A stretch of 64,000 nt of DNA from Sharpea azabuensis DSM 18934 (GCF_000702165.1 NZ_JNKU01000005.1:21493-85492); one strand, 5' to 3'; positions 1 through 9,559 are shown, counted from the stretch's first letter. Notes: generated from the sequence alone by a model not told the origin. Numbers and translations: made by a program.

Positions 1-282
1 ATTATTTCCAACAATCTTTAAATGCAGAATATGTTTTCCTAGTGTTTGTCCTTTCCATATCCATGTAGGCACAACAACAAAATAGAATAGTCCACAGATC
101 ATACTCAAAATGCCAGCAATAACACCATAAGATTCAGGAAATTTCAATAAATTCAAATTATTCGCTGTGCCAAATAGCTTTTGTGAAAAAAGACCTATAG
201 GAAATGATACAACCAAGGCTCCTACATACCAGTCAACTAAATATGCGATAAACCTTCTCATCAACACCTTTCTATCATTCAT
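1..282 (-). CDS. RDD family membrane protein (3' end beyond window)
   Basis: Reverse-strand reading from the ATG at 282 stays open for 94 codons to the window edge. It begins MNDRKVLMRRFIAYLVDWYV and later has a GQTLGKHILHLKIVG stretch, the typical RDD-domain pattern of Arg/Asp in the first membrane helix and a GxTxGK..L loop. At least two hydrophobic helices are visible. An AGGAGG site lies just upstream, inside the end of the preceding regulator gene, whose stop codon directly abuts this ATG, so the two are probably co-transcribed. RDD proteins are small membrane proteins of mostly unknown function, some linked to ion transport. The C-terminus is not visible. Confidence 0.75.
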   Translation of the reverse strand, partial: MNDRKVLMRRFIAYLVDWYVGALVVSFPIGLFSQKLFGTANNLNLLKFPESYGVIAGILSMICGLFYFVVVPTWIWKGQTLGKHILHLKIVGNN

Positions 283-2172
283 TTAAATATCCTCCTTTAT
301 ATTTTTCATGAGCTCGTCATAGGATTTTGTTGAGAACAGTTTTGAAATCATTTCTGGATTTGTCACAATATGGGTCAGCCACTCAAAGAATATGCGAATA
401 AGTTCACTATCATCATTATTAATGCCCATAAGTATGACAAGTCCTACCTCAAATTGTCCCCATTGAATAGGATGCTTCAATGTCATCAAGGAAATATATT
501 GCTTTGTCGTTTTTACAGTTAATGAATGTGGAACCGCAAAACCTTGGACAAAAGATGTTGAAGAAATGTTTTCTCTTTTAAGAACATCTTGTTCATATCC
601 CTCTGGTGCGATACCTTTTTTCACTAGCTCATTACATAAATACGCAATACATTCTTCCTTTGTTTGAAAATCATAGCCAAAATAACAATAATCTTTTCTG
701 ATTACTCTCTTAAGAAGGGCAATAAATTCTTTTTGATTCTTTTGTCTCTCAAGAGTATCCAGTGTTCTCATAATCATACTTTCATCTTCATAGTCAAAAA
801 ACAGCTTGATTTCAACAATAGGGGCCTTTAGCTTTGTATTGATGGGAATGGTAGAAATAATAAGATCAGGCGATAATAGATTAATCTTCACTTCATCAAC
901 GAGCTTAAAATTATCAACAATATCAATACGATCATCAAAATGCTTTTTAATTTTCTCTAAGCATGCATTTGCAAGAACGACATTATGGGGAATGATTGTA
1001 ATAACCCGATATTTATCATTGGTTATCTTTCTTTCATATGCCGCTCCAAGATGGAGTGCTATAAGTGCAATTTCATTCTCATCAACCGATTTATTTATCC
1101 TCTCAGCAATGATTTCAGTTGCATTTACTGCCATATCAAATACTAAAGGGTATTTTTTCTTCACTTCTTTAAGATAGAGATTACTTACTTTTGTACACGT
1201 ATTTACACGAGATATAAGAGAGAGCACATGGGAAGTCAAACCACTCACAAGCTCATTGTCCCCCGTAAAATCAATATCATAGATATTATTTATGTGATTA
1301 ATGATTTCATTTACAATTTCCTGCACATTAATATTTTCATTACTCTTTATGCAATCATAGCTCTTCCCTCTTAGCAGATAAGAAAACCAAATAACTTCAT
1401 CTTCGACATAAGGAATTCTTAAATTTGCAGATACATTCTTGAAGAAATGCTTGCTGACATTATATTCAAGATCCATATCGCTGCTAATAGGTTTGACATT
1501 GGATATAAAAGCCGAATCCCTGATCCGTTCAATAGCTATTCCTGCATGTAGCAAAGTCATCACATATGTATCTTCTCTAAGATGATAATCAAACATATGA
1601 CAAACCCTATCGAAGATTCTCGAAACTTCAAGAATATCAAAATCGTCCCAAAGCTTGCCCAATGCCGTCAGGTTCATGAAATTACCTTTAATTTCTTGAT
1701 CAAGAAGAATCTTGTAAAGAATCCTTTTCTCATACTCATCTCCAGCTAACGAAATACTATGATCAGATTTCACAAGCTTTAGCGTCTCAAAGCTTTCTAA
1801 CTTATTTCTAATCTTCTTAAGATCATTATCAATCGATGATTCACTGACATACATCTTACTTTCTAGTTCAATTAAGGAAATACTCTTTGTTAAAAGCATT
1901 TGTTTGGCAATCCAGACACATCTATTCTCCGGTGTATATGATTCAATTTGACTTTCATCAACCTTATTTAAAAGCAAAACATCAGAATTAATCTCATAAC
2001 CGTATCTTTTGTTGGAAAGGATAAGAGTATTATCACTCATCTCATTGATTTTACTAATATCTGAACGAATAGTACGATCACTTACATTCAACATTCTAGA
2101 TAAATCAGAGCCTGTTACCCAAGACCCATTGTCCTGTAGTATTTCTACTATATTACGCTGTCTCTCATTCAT
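283..2172 (-). CDS. PRD-domain transcriptional regulator with C-terminal EIIA domain (BglG/MtlR type)
   Basis: A 629-residue regulator. An N-terminal HTH_11 (about 1-60) is followed by an Mga/HTH-like segment (about 85-150), two PRD modules (about 170-390), an EIIB-like region around 395-470 with no obvious active-site Cys, and a PTS EIIA type-2 domain (about 480-629) with its phosphorylatable His in AVPHS. Such proteins are sugar-PTS-controlled transcription activators: phosphorylation of PRD and EIIA histidines reports PTS flux. AGGAGG precedes the ATG. No PTS transporter lies next to it in this window, so the target is unknown; the adjoining RDD gene is the only apparent operon partner. 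Confidence 0.85.
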   Translation of the reverse strand: MNERQRNIVEILQDNGSWVTGSDLSRMLNVSDRTIRSDISKINEMSDNTLILSNKRYGYEINSDVLLLNKVDESQIESYTPENRCVWIAKQMLLTKSISLIELESKMYVSESSIDNDLKKIRNKLESFETLKLVKSDHSISLAGDEYEKRILYKILLDQEIKGNFMNLTALGKLWDDFDILEVSRIFDRVCHMFDYHLREDTYVMTLLHAGIAIERIRDSAFISNVKPISSDMDLEYNVSKHFFKNVSANLRIPYVEDEVIWFSYLLRGKSYDCIKSNENINVQEIVNEIINHINNIYDIDFTGDNELVSGLTSHVLSLISRVNTCTKVSNLYLKEVKKKYPLVFDMAVNATEIIAERINKSVDENEIALIALHLGAAYERKITNDKYRVITIIPHNVVLANACLEKIKKHFDDRIDIVDNFKLVDEVKINLLSPDLIISTIPINTKLKAPIVEIKLFFDYEDESMIMRTLDTLERQKNQKEFIALLKRVIRKDYCYFGYDFQTKEECIAYLCNELVKKGIAPEGYEQDVLKRENISSTSFVQGFAVPHSLTVKTTKQYISLMTLKHPIQWGQFEVGLVILMGINNDDSELIRIFFEWLTHIVTNPEMISKLFSTKSYDELMKNIKEDI

Positions 2173-2546
2173 AATGCTTGCCTCCTATTAATAGTTTACA
2201 AAAGAATGAATACTTATTTTTATAAATCCATTTCCTATCACTTAGGAACTCTATTCTCATTATAGTCTTATAGATATTGTTATAAAATATTATATCTTCA
2301 TTTAATATATGTATGCACAAAAATACTGTGAGAAAATTCAACTCACAGTCATTTCGTCATATTGGAATATAATCCGAGAAATACAAGCAATTTAGATAAT
2401 TCATATAAACAACATTCTTATTCACAAGTTAAATATTACTCTCTATTCATCCTACAGCACTATCTACCGAATTATACCAAACATGTTATTTTTATTGCTT
2501 TGCTTTAGCGTACTTTCTAAAATAAAAATAGAGAGGGGGCCTTTTT
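2173..2546. other. Intergenic region between PRD regulator and lipoprotein
   Basis: AT-rich 374-bp divergent spacer that should hold promoters for both flanking genes. The only clear structure is the hairpin at 2325-2349. No ORF with a ribosome binding site was seen. Confidence 0.5.
2325..2349 (-). terminator. 8-bp hairpin, terminator-like on the minus strand
   Basis: ACTGTGAG pairs with CTCACAGT across a 9-nt loop, and on the minus strand it is followed by ATTTTTG. It lies about 150 nt upstream of the PRD regulator start, so it could be a leader attenuator of that gene or a stop for stray leftward transcripts. Confidence 0.4.
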
Positions 2547-3197
2547 ATGAAGAAGTTTCTATGTTTGATTCTATCATTGATATTAGTAGGTTGTAGTCAA
2601 ACTGGTTCACTTGATACACGAGAGCTTAAAATAGGCAGCCATGGTGCAAGCTATTATGATGGAATGTTGCGTTATGGTGTTGTTCTCAAGAATAGTAGCG
2701 AGGATGCTATAAGCATGAAGCCTGCTATTAAGGTATCTGCGAAAGATGAAAAAGGTCGAGTGATTGCTTCAGCTACACATTATGCAAGCTATGTCTTACC
2801 TAATGATCATACTTATTTTGGTGATAGTTTGAAATGTGCTAAGAAACCTGATCATGTTGACTTTGAGGTCAAGACAAGTCAATGGAAAGCGAAGAGTGAT
2901 TTTAAACGTATTATTAAAACTGATTCTTTTAATGTTAATATGAAAGGTAAAGTTAATGATGATGAAGATAATAATCATTATCATGGTACAATTACGAGTA
3001 AGAGTCGTTATAATGCGAAAGATGTTGAGGTTGTATTGATATTCAAGAAGGATAAGAAGGTTGTCTTTGTTTCTAAGGTTGATGTTGGTAATCTGAGAGC
3101 TGATGAAACAAAGGAATTCAATACCATTATGGATAGTCATTTTGAATATGATGCATTATCTTTCTATGGACAACTTAAGAATGTTGAAGAGGCCTAG
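2547..3197 (+). CDS. Putative lipoprotein of unknown function
   Basis: 216 residues starting MKKFLCLILSLILVGCSQ, a lysine-rich n-region, hydrophobic core and lipobox LVGC with the lipidated Cys at residue 16. The mature part is mostly beta-type sequence with two halves of similar character (about 25-110 and 120-216, each with a VxLKN/VVLIFKKDKK-like strand), reminiscent of FxLYD-type extracellular beta-sandwich domains, though I cannot assign a family. A GGGGG-type RBS lies 10 nt upstream. It is a single-gene unit, ended by a hairpin overlapping its stop codon. Likely anchored on the outer face of the membrane. Confidence 0.7.
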   Translation: MKKFLCLILSLILVGCSQTGSLDTRELKIGSHGASYYDGMLRYGVVLKNSSEDAISMKPAIKVSAKDEKGRVIASATHYASYVLPNDHTYFGDSLKCAKKPDHVDFEVKTSQWKAKSDFKRIIKTDSFNVNMKGKVNDDEDNNHYHGTITSKSRYNAKDVEVVLIFKKDKKVVFVSKVDVGNLRADETKEFNTIMDSHFEYDALSFYGQLKNVEEA

Positions 3198-3212
3198 CAA
3201 CGCTAGGTCTTT
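3193..3212 (+). terminator. Intrinsic terminator of the lipoprotein gene
   Basis: CCTAGC-AAC-GCTAGG stem followed by TCTTTT; the 5' arm contains the stop codon. Confidence 0.75.
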
Positions 3213-3227
3213 TGACAAATCATCACC

Positions 3228-3250
3228 AAAAAAGGGAGACAACCTCTCCC
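3228..3250 (-). terminator. Intrinsic terminator of the ABC permease gene
   Basis: On the minus strand, GGGAGA-GGTTG-TCTCCC is followed by six T residues; the stem overlaps the permease stop codon. Confidence 0.8.
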
Positions 3251-4848
3251 TAATGCATATTCATTAATTTCTCATTTCCATGGTGATCAAAATAACGAAT
3301 AATCATATAAGATAATAACAACAGTAAAACAGATATCATCAGTAAGTAGATTCCTGCACCAAGATGATGGCCGATATACATATATAACAAACCCATTGCG
3401 AAGCTAACGCCCCATCCCCCAAATAAACAGATGGTTACTGATAATGATTGTTTAATAGGATAAAGTTCATTGGTCCATTGTAGATTTGCACGCATCATGC
3501 CAATCCATGATGCAAATAAGGCTGTAAATAGACAATAGAGTTGCGGGAAGATCAAGATAATCAGACTTGAAACAAATGATAGTTTAAAGGCAATCATCAC
3601 ACAAATAGATAAGAAACAAACAGGTATGCCAGTTAATATATATTGCATGCAGGCTTTTGCTTTTAAAAGCATTTTAGCATCAACAGGTAGTGATTGAATA
3701 ATCCAGGCATTCTTCCCCTCAAGTGACATTGAAGGAGCTGCCATATCATTCATTGAAGCAAGCATACATATGCCACTACATGCAAGTACCACGATAGCCC
3801 CTTGAACATTTTGGCTTAACGCATTCATAACAGCTATCACTTCCTGACTTTTAATGATGAGCGCAATCCCGGCAATAGGCATGAAGAGGATGGCTAAGCC
3901 ACAATTCAACATATAGTTGGCACTGCTCATAAAGCGACCAAATTCTTTATTAAGCAATGCCTTAAAAAGAGAATGTTGTTGAAAGGTTTTATTGTTGATT
4001 TTTGTATGCGTTGTAGTCTTTGTCATGGTTGCTATTTTCAAGAAGCTATAACTTAAAGTATGCCATAAGAGATAAATAATCAAGAGCGACAAAGCTAAAT
4101 AGCCAACAACACCTACAATACTACCTTCTGCCATTGTGCCAAATAAATAGAGAGGATAAGCGGAATTTTTAACGGATTGACCATAAAGAACAGTATTCTT
4201 GACAAGTTCTTGCATCATATCAATAGCCTTAGCATAGAATACATAATAGATTGCTAGGAAGATGACAGAGATGAAGACTGTAACGATATTCTTACGTTTG
4301 AGTCTTGCCGCTATCTGCGCAACGACATAGCCTAGCAAACAGCTTAATGCAAAAACAAATATACTAATAACTATTAGCCAGCTTAAACACCCAATGATCT
4401 TAAGGAAACTGATGGCTGAAACGGTAAAGTAGACAATGATAGAAGGTATGCAGACAATTGCACTATACATCAGTCCCATGATATAGACACTGACCAGTCT
4501 TGAAACAATGAGATCCTTAACAGGAATAGGCATACTAAGTAATAAGTCATTGTCTTTGGCAAGATAGAGCGTTGAATAAGTATTGAAGACACTGCCAAAT
4601 ACTCCTAAAAACAAAGCTACAAGTCCCATAACGATATAATAGAACCAGCCATAACCAAGCGTAATAATCGAACGTATACCCATCGCCAAAGAGAAAAACA
4701 TTCCCCCAAGTATACCAATCATAAGAAAGGCGAATAAAACAATCATGATGATCTTTGAAGAAAGCGTACGCGCTTTATTTCTTTTAGGATCATAGAAAAA
4801 GCTTCGAAAGATTTCAGCAAGCTGTTTCTTTACGAGAATATACAACAT
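3250..4848 (-). CDS. ABC-2 type exporter permease
   Basis: About 532 residues from the ATG at 4848, chosen because GGAGGA sits at the right distance inside the end of the upstream ATPase gene; an earlier in-frame ATG at 4893 would overlap that gene by 44 bp and has no better site. The protein has roughly 11-12 hydrophobic helices with a large polar segment in the middle (FQQHSLFKALLNKEFGRF), the two-half architecture of large ABC-2/putative exporter permeases. It starts 1 nt after the stop of the cognate ATPase, so the pair forms one operon. Substrate unknown. Confidence 0.8.
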   Translation of the reverse strand: MLYILVKKQLAEIFRSFFYDPKRNKARTLSSKIIMIVLFAFLMIGILGGMFFSLAMGIRSIITLGYGWFYYIVMGLVALFLGVFGSVFNTYSTLYLAKDNDLLLSMPIPVKDLIVSRLVSVYIMGLMYSAIVCIPSIIVYFTVSAISFLKIIGCLSWLIVISIFVFALSCLLGYVVAQIAARLKRKNIVTVFISVIFLAIYYVFYAKAIDMMQELVKNTVLYGQSVKNSAYPLYLFGTMAEGSIVGVVGYLALSLLIIYLLWHTLSYSFLKIATMTKTTTHTKINNKTFQQHSLFKALLNKEFGRFMSSANYMLNCGLAILFMPIAGIALIIKSQEVIAVMNALSQNVQGAIVVLACSGICMLASMNDMAAPSMSLEGKNAWIIQSLPVDAKMLLKAKACMQYILTGIPVCFLSICVMIAFKLSFVSSLIILIFPQLYCLFTALFASWIGMMRANLQWTNELYPIKQSLSVTICLFGGWGVSFAMGLLYMYIGHHLGAGIYLLMISVLLLLLSYMIIRYFDHHGNEKLMNMH

Positions 4849-4849
4849 A

Positions 4850-5557
4850 TTATTCTTCCTCCAGCTCCAAGAAGACATCTTCGAGACTTTCATCCCCTTT
4901 GACTTCTTCCATTGTCCCTTGTTTAATCAGCTGACCTTCTTTGATAATCGCAATCTTATCACAAAGCTTTTCAGCTACTTCTAATACATGAGTAGAGAAG
5001 AAGATAGCGCCATTCGCTTCACAGACTTCATGCATCATGCCTTTAAGAATATGGGAGGCTTTAGGATCAAGACCAACAAATGGTTCATCCATAATGATGA
5101 GTTTAGGATTATGCATCCAGGCCGCAATAATTGCCAGTTTTTGCTTCATCCCATGGGAATAGGTACTAATAGGCTGTCCAAGATCATTGGTGATTTCAAA
5201 TAGATCACCATATGTTTTTATTCTCTCCTGTCTTAATACACTGTCAACATTGTAGATATCGGCAATAAAATTCAAATACTTATAGCCGGTCATGAATTCG
5301 TAGAGATCTGGATTGTCGGGAATATAGGCAATGATTTTTTTACAGGCAAGAGGTTCTTTTTGAATACTGTGTCCATCAATAAGAATCTCTCCTTGATCAA
5401 ATTGCTGGATACCAACGACAGAACGTAATGTTGTTGTCTTGCCAGCCCCATTATGGCCAATAAATCCATAAATTTCACCTGGCTTTATATGCAGATTTAA
5501 GTCTTTCACCGCAATCTTATCGCCATATGTTTTTGTCAGATGATTAATTTGAAGCAT
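4850..5557 (-). CDS. ABC transporter ATP-binding protein
   Basis: 235-residue nucleotide-binding subunit. Walker A GHNGAGKTT (about residue 33), signature YSHGMKQKL (about 134), Walker B LIIMDEPFVGLD (about 155) and the switch His in STHVLE are all intact, so it should be an active ATPase. The length and the CcmA/YhaQ-like sequence fit ABC-2 exporters for drugs, peptides or lipids. GTGAGGA lies upstream of its ATG. It is paired with the permease immediately downstream. Confidence 0.88.
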   Translation of the reverse strand: MLQINHLTKTYGDKIAVKDLNLHIKPGEIYGFIGHNGAGKTTTLRSVVGIQQFDQGEILIDGHSIQKEPLACKKIIAYIPDNPDLYEFMTGYKYLNFIADIYNVDSVLRQERIKTYGDLFEITNDLGQPISTYSHGMKQKLAIIAAWMHNPKLIIMDEPFVGLDPKASHILKGMMHEVCEANGAIFFSTHVLEVAEKLCDKIAIIKEGQLIKQGTMEEVKGDESLEDVFLELEEE

Positions 5558-5640
5558 ATGTTTTCCTCACTTTATATTGTTTTTCTTATTTTACCATAAC
5601 TAGATATTATATACTATGTCACATGTTGGTAATATGGTTA

Positions 5641-6534
5641 TCATCTTTTAGAAGCATGCTGGCTTAAGAAGAGATAGAGAATACAAAGAACAATAGTAGC
5701 TACAACAAGCATTAATACCATCATCTCAGTTCTTACAAGATGCCCCATGAATTTTGGCTTACAATCCAGGCTTATGGCTATTTCATGAATGACCGCTTTT
5801 GGCACACCTGCTTCCTGCATTTTTATAAAAGGACGTTCTAAGAAATGATTTTTTAATAGCGATGTCGCATAAGTACTTGGAAAGAAACTCATAACTTTTT
5901 GAAGTGTCGTCCCAAAGTAATGAAGTGGCATATAAGCTCCACATAAGAAACCATAGCCAGCCGAAACAATTGTCCCCACGGCATTACGTGCCCCTTGTGT
6001 CCTCAAAGGAAAACAAACAATACCGGAAAGCACCGCTCCAAACATCACCAATAAAATCACATCACCAATTAAATACAAAACATCTCCAAACTGTAAATAC
6101 CAGCCCCTTGAAGCAATATAAACCAAGCCTAAAATAAGAGCAATCATATTGACAATTAAGCTATTGAAAATAGTTGCGAAAAGATAGCTTAAATAAAGGA
6201 TGCTTTTTTTAACAGGTGAGACATCAAAATCCTTTCTTATCCCTAGGGCATAATCTTGCACCATTGTCATATTGACACTAAATGTCACAGTCACGCATGT
6301 CACTGCCAGTAATGAAGCAACGAGCTGTGATGCGATTGTGGCATTAATAATGCAATCTGGTAATGAAAAATTTTTAGGCATATAGGCCACAAAATTATTG
6401 TGATAGATTTGATCTAGAAATGTCATATAGAGGACAATGAGAATAACAGGTGTAATAAGGGATGAGAGAAACATGCCTTTGTCTTTGAAAAAGAGTTTCT
6501 GATGTCTATGCATTAAGATCAACATTGTCTTCAT
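5641..6534 (-). CDS. ABC-2 type transporter permease
   Basis: 297 residues with six predicted membrane helices (near 20-40, 58-85, 105-135, 145-170, 175-200 and 270-292), matching the ABC2_membrane layout of drug/antibiotic exporters such as DrrB. Its ATG at 6534 lies inside the end of the upstream ATPase gene (29-bp overlap); in-frame ATGs at 6525 and 6513 are possible alternatives, and AGAAGGG is the only nearby RBS-like sequence. Forms the membrane part of a second exporter, independent of the first ABC pair. Confidence 0.8.
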   Translation of the reverse strand: MKTMLILMHRHQKLFFKDKGMFLSSLITPVILIVLYMTFLDQIYHNNFVAYMPKNFSLPDCIINATIASQLVASLLAVTCVTVTFSVNMTMVQDYALGIRKDFDVSPVKKSILYLSYLFATIFNSLIVNMIALILGLVYIASRGWYLQFGDVLYLIGDVILLVMFGAVLSGIVCFPLRTQGARNAVGTIVSAGYGFLCGAYMPLHYFGTTLQKVMSFFPSTYATSLLKNHFLERPFIKMQEAGVPKAVIHEIAISLDCKPKFMGHLVRTEMMVLMLVVATIVLCILYLFLSQHASKR

Positions 6535-7426
6535 GTTCGTTGCCCTTCTTTCCTGTTACGTTTAAGAATACGCTGTCCATATCTCCTTTGATGATTTCAT
6601 AATCCGTAAAGAATTGTGGGTAGGTAAGAATTAGTTTTGTGGCTTCTTTTGTATTATTAAGCATGATGGCATAACCATGCTCTATCTTGTGGTAAGGCAT
6701 ATGAAATGATTTGATATCTTCCTTATTTACACCATACAAATAAAGCGTGTCTTGTCCATAGCGATTCTTAAGTTCACGTGGTGTCCCCTTGGCGACAATA
6801 TGCCCATGATCAATAATGACAACATAACTTGCATCATTTGCCTCTTCCATATAATGGGTTGTTAAAAAGACTGTGAGTTCTTCTTCCTGACGTAGTCTTT
6901 CAATAATCGACCAGATCATTTTTCTTGTTCCTGGATCAAGTCCGGTCGTCGGTTCATCTAGGATGAGCACTTGTGGTCGATGAATAAGAGCTCGAGCGAT
7001 ATCAATACGTCTTCTCTGTCCCCCAGAAAGATGTCTTAAGGGACGATTCATAAATTCATGCATTTCAAATATCTCCACAAGTTCTTCAAAACGTCCTTTG
7101 AAAGCTTTACCTGTGATCCCATAAAGTGCTGCCCGGCATTTAAGATTTTCATAAGCCGTGAGTTCTTGATCAAGAGCTGTATCCTGGAAAACAACGCCAA
7201 TCTTCTCTTTAATCAGATTACTTTCATCCTGAACATTGACACCATCAATAAGAGCAATGCCACTTGTTGGCGTAAGCTCACTTGTCAGCATGGAAATCGT
7301 TGTACTTTTGCCTGCACCATTAACGCCTAAAAAGGCAAACAGCTGCCCTTTTTTCACAGTAAAACTGATATCATTCACAGCTTTAATCTTTCCATATAAC
7401 TTACTTAAATGTTTGACTTCAATCAT
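6506..7426 (-). CDS. ABC transporter ATP-binding protein (drug-exporter type)
   Basis: 306 residues from the ATG at 7426, which has AAAGGGGGTGG about 8 nt upstream; an ATG 24 bp earlier lacks an RBS. Walker A GVNGAGKST, signature LSGGQRRRI, Walker B VLILDEPTTGLD and switch TTHYMEEA are complete. A roughly 90-residue C-terminal extension beyond the ABC core is typical of DrrA-like ATPases that feed small integral permeases. First gene of the two-gene operon with the permease at 5641-6534. Confidence 0.87.
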   Translation of the reverse strand: MIEVKHLSKLYGKIKAVNDISFTVKKGQLFAFLGVNGAGKSTTISMLTSELTPTSGIALIDGVNVQDESNLIKEKIGVVFQDTALDQELTAYENLKCRAALYGITGKAFKGRFEELVEIFEMHEFMNRPLRHLSGGQRRRIDIARALIHRPQVLILDEPTTGLDPGTRKMIWSIIERLRQEEELTVFLTTHYMEEANDASYVVIIDHGHIVAKGTPRELKNRYGQDTLYLYGVNKEDIKSFHMPYHKIEHGYAIMLNNTKEATKLILTYPQFFTDYEIIKGDMDSVFLNVTGKKGNEHEDNVDLNA

Positions 7427-7521
7427 ATTATGCCACCCCCTTTCTAACATTATGCCAAACGTTACCTTTTAATACAAGTTCATAGGATTTTCTTCACGAA
7501 TGATTAACGAAATGATAATAT

Positions 7522-7551
7522 TAAAAAGAAAACTCCCTATTCAAGGGAGTC
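7522..7551 (-). terminator. Intrinsic terminator of the small minus-strand gene
   Basis: ACTCCCT and AGGGAGT pair across a 5-nt loop; on the minus strand this is followed by TTTTCTTTTT. It overlaps the 3' end of the small gene. Confidence 0.75.
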
Positions 7552-7704
7552 TCTATTGAGTCTTATGAGAAGGTCATCAATTTTTAATGCGAGGTATTCA
7601 AGATAGGCAAGTGAGCCATCTTCATCATGTAAGCTGATCAGATGCATAATCTGGCTAATGGCATTGAGCTCTAAATAAATATCATGGATGTTTTCTTTTT
7701 TCAT
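7537..7704 (-). CDS. Small protein of unknown function (55 aa)
   Basis: ATG at 7704, with AGGAGA 5-6 nt upstream, opens a 55-codon frame ending at 7537. It starts MKKENIHDIYLELNAISQ and ends LLIRLNRDSLE. The sequence is acidic and strongly helical with heptad-like leucines (LELNAI..IMHLI..LAYLEYLALKI), so a small helical protein that could dimerise. The clear RBS and its own terminator support it as real. Family not recognised; no signal peptide or metal motif. Confidence 0.6.
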   Translation of the reverse strand: MKKENIHDIYLELNAISQIMHLISLHDEDGSLAYLEYLALKIDDLLIRLNRDSLE

Positions 7705-7813
7705 ATATTCTCCTAGTGGCTGCTAGTGAAACATATTGAAATTCATACATAGTATACATGATTTAAGTATCAATGTCTTTAAAAAATATAATTGTTACAA
7801 AAAGGAGGAATAT

Positions 7814-8218
7814 ATGAAAATATTATGTGTAATTGAAGATAATTATGGCATCCTGTTTAATCATCGCAGAGTTTCAAGAGATCGTCTTATGAATGAGAAA
7901 ATACTTGAGATAGTTGGCTCAAACAAACTTTATATCAGCCCTTTCTCAACATCTCTCTTTAATACAAAAGAGAATATTATTATTGATGAAGATTATTTAG
8001 AACATGCAGGAGACAATGACTATTGCTTTGTAGAAGATAAAGAGCTTCTTGCATACAAAGATAAAATCAATATGTTCTATCTATTCCATTGGAATAGGCA
8101 TTATCCAAGTGACTTCTCACTTGACTATCAACCATCTCTCGATATGCATTTAATTGATTCTATAGAGTTTGCGGGATCTTCCCATGATGATATTTTATTG
8201 GAGGTTTTTGAAAAGTGA
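7814..8218 (+). CDS. Conserved hypothetical protein upstream of the nuclease
   Basis: 134 residues from the ATG at 7814, selected because AAAGGAGGAA lies directly upstream; a longer in-frame start at 7736 has no site. The N-terminus MKILCVIEDNYGILFNHRR resembles a small Firmicutes family seen beside DNA/RNA non-specific endonuclease genes, sometimes labelled ribonuclease Z without clear basis. No catalytic motif of that enzyme is visible. Its 3' end overlaps the nuclease start by 4 bp, so the two are translationally coupled and the protein may act together with, or protect against, the nuclease; that is inference. Confidence 0.65.
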   Translation: MKILCVIEDNYGILFNHRRVSRDRLMNEKILEIVGSNKLYISPFSTSLFNTKENIIIDEDYLEHAGDNDYCFVEDKELLAYKDKINMFYLFHWNRHYPSDFSLDYQPSLDMHLIDSIEFAGSSHDDILLEVFEK

Positions 8219-9279
8219 AACAACAGTTCAAACGTTTTCTTACTGCCATCCTTTTAGCTACATTAATGCTTACAGGATGTGCAAGTGAGACATCGACAAA
8301 GAGCGAACCGAAAACAAATGAAGTCGCTAAAGAGAAAAAAACAGAAAATAAAAATAAAGAAGAGAATAAAAAGACTCAAACTGCACAACAGAAAACACCA
8401 AACAAAGAAACACCTGCACCTGTCACAACGACACCGACAACAAGCTTCTCACTCGCAAGCATTCCTGCTTATAGTGGTAAGCCCTATGTCGCAGTTAATG
8501 ACAATAAGCCATTCTTTCCAAATAACTTAAGCAATAAGCCATTTGAGAGCTATTCTAACTTGGATCAGTTAGGCCGATGCGGGGTAGCAACGGCATGTAT
8601 TACAAAAGCTTTGATGCCAACGACAAAACGTGGCTCGATTGCATCAGTTAAGCCAAGTGGCTGGCAGACAGTCCGTTATGAAGTTGTTGGTAAAGGAAGC
8701 TCTGGTTATCTTTATAATCGTTGTCATCTGATTGGTTATCAGTTAACTGGGGAAAATGCGAATGTAAAAAATCTTATCACAGGAACACGTTACCTCAATA
8801 TTGAAGGCATGCTGCCCTTTGAAAATATGGTTACCGACTATATCAAAGAAACAAATCAACCTGTCTACTACCGTGTCACACCTATCTTTGATGGCAATAA
8901 TCTTGTGGCTTCTGGTGTTCTTATGGAAGCGAAGTCCCTTGCTGATAATGGTGCTTCAATTCTCTTCAACGTCTTCTGTTATAATGTACAGCCAGGTGTA
9001 AACATCAATTATGTGAATGGTACAAGCAGTGTGGCAAATACGTCAAATGCATCTTCAAAACAACAAGCGCAAACGACAAAGCAGGCTAAAAGTACACCTC
9101 AGCCAAAACAAAATACACCTGTCACTGCATCTTATATCGGTAATAAAAATACAAGAAAATTCCATCGTGGAGATTGCCGTATGGTTGCCCGCATGTCACA
9201 ATCAAACAAAGTCACTTTCAACAATCGTGATAGTGCCGTAAGTCAAGGCTATAATCCATGTAAAATCTGCAATCCATAG
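8215..9279 (+). CDS. Secreted DNA/RNA non-specific endonuclease lipoprotein with C-terminal Ada-like zinc module
   Basis: 354 residues from a GTG start with GGAGG upstream. Signal peptide with lipobox LTGC (Cys near residue 22), then a low-complexity Lys/Thr/Pro linker (about 25-80), a beta-beta-alpha-metal nuclease domain (about 85-265) with NRCHLIGYQLTGENAN as the active-site His region and a TGTRYLN follow-up, a second linker, and a C-terminal module (about 305-354) YIGNKNTRKFHRGDC...CKICNP resembling the Ada metal-binding fold (Cys/Cys/Cys with His). Streptodornase/EndA-type enzymes degrade extracellular DNA for nutrition or competence. Surface-anchored by lipid; the Ada-like module probably binds zinc or DNA. 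Confidence 0.82.
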   Translation: MKQQFKRFLTAILLATLMLTGCASETSTKSEPKTNEVAKEKKTENKNKEENKKTQTAQQKTPNKETPAPVTTTPTTSFSLASIPAYSGKPYVAVNDNKPFFPNNLSNKPFESYSNLDQLGRCGVATACITKALMPTTKRGSIASVKPSGWQTVRYEVVGKGSSGYLYNRCHLIGYQLTGENANVKNLITGTRYLNIEGMLPFENMVTDYIKETNQPVYYRVTPIFDGNNLVASGVLMEAKSLADNGASILFNVFCYNVQPGVNINYVNGTSSVANTSNASSKQQAQTTKQAKSTPQPKQNTPVTASYIGNKNTRKFHRGDCRMVARMSQSNKVTFNNRDSAVSQGYNPCKICNP

Positions 9280-9308
9280 AATGAGCAAAATTGCTCATTC
9301 TTTTTTTA
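9280..9308 (+). terminator. Intrinsic terminator after the nuclease gene
   Basis: AATGAGCAA and TTGCTCATT form a perfect stem directly after the stop codon, followed by CTTTTTTTATTTT. Confidence 0.85.
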
Positions 9309-9559
9309 TTTTCTTCATTTTTCATTTTACTTAATATTCATCTTATTTATAGTAATTATTTACTATTTATTTTTTATCTTCAATTATCACCAATAAGAAT
9401 TTATTCGTTTATAAGGTTGTTTAACTTGTAAGCAATTTCATAACAAGAATATTCGTACGTATTGATGCATTATCAATAGCGTGTTTTCTCTCACATATCA
9501 TTACTTAATATTAAGTTATATGTAAGTAAATTATCGAAGAAAAACGAAGGACAAAGAAA

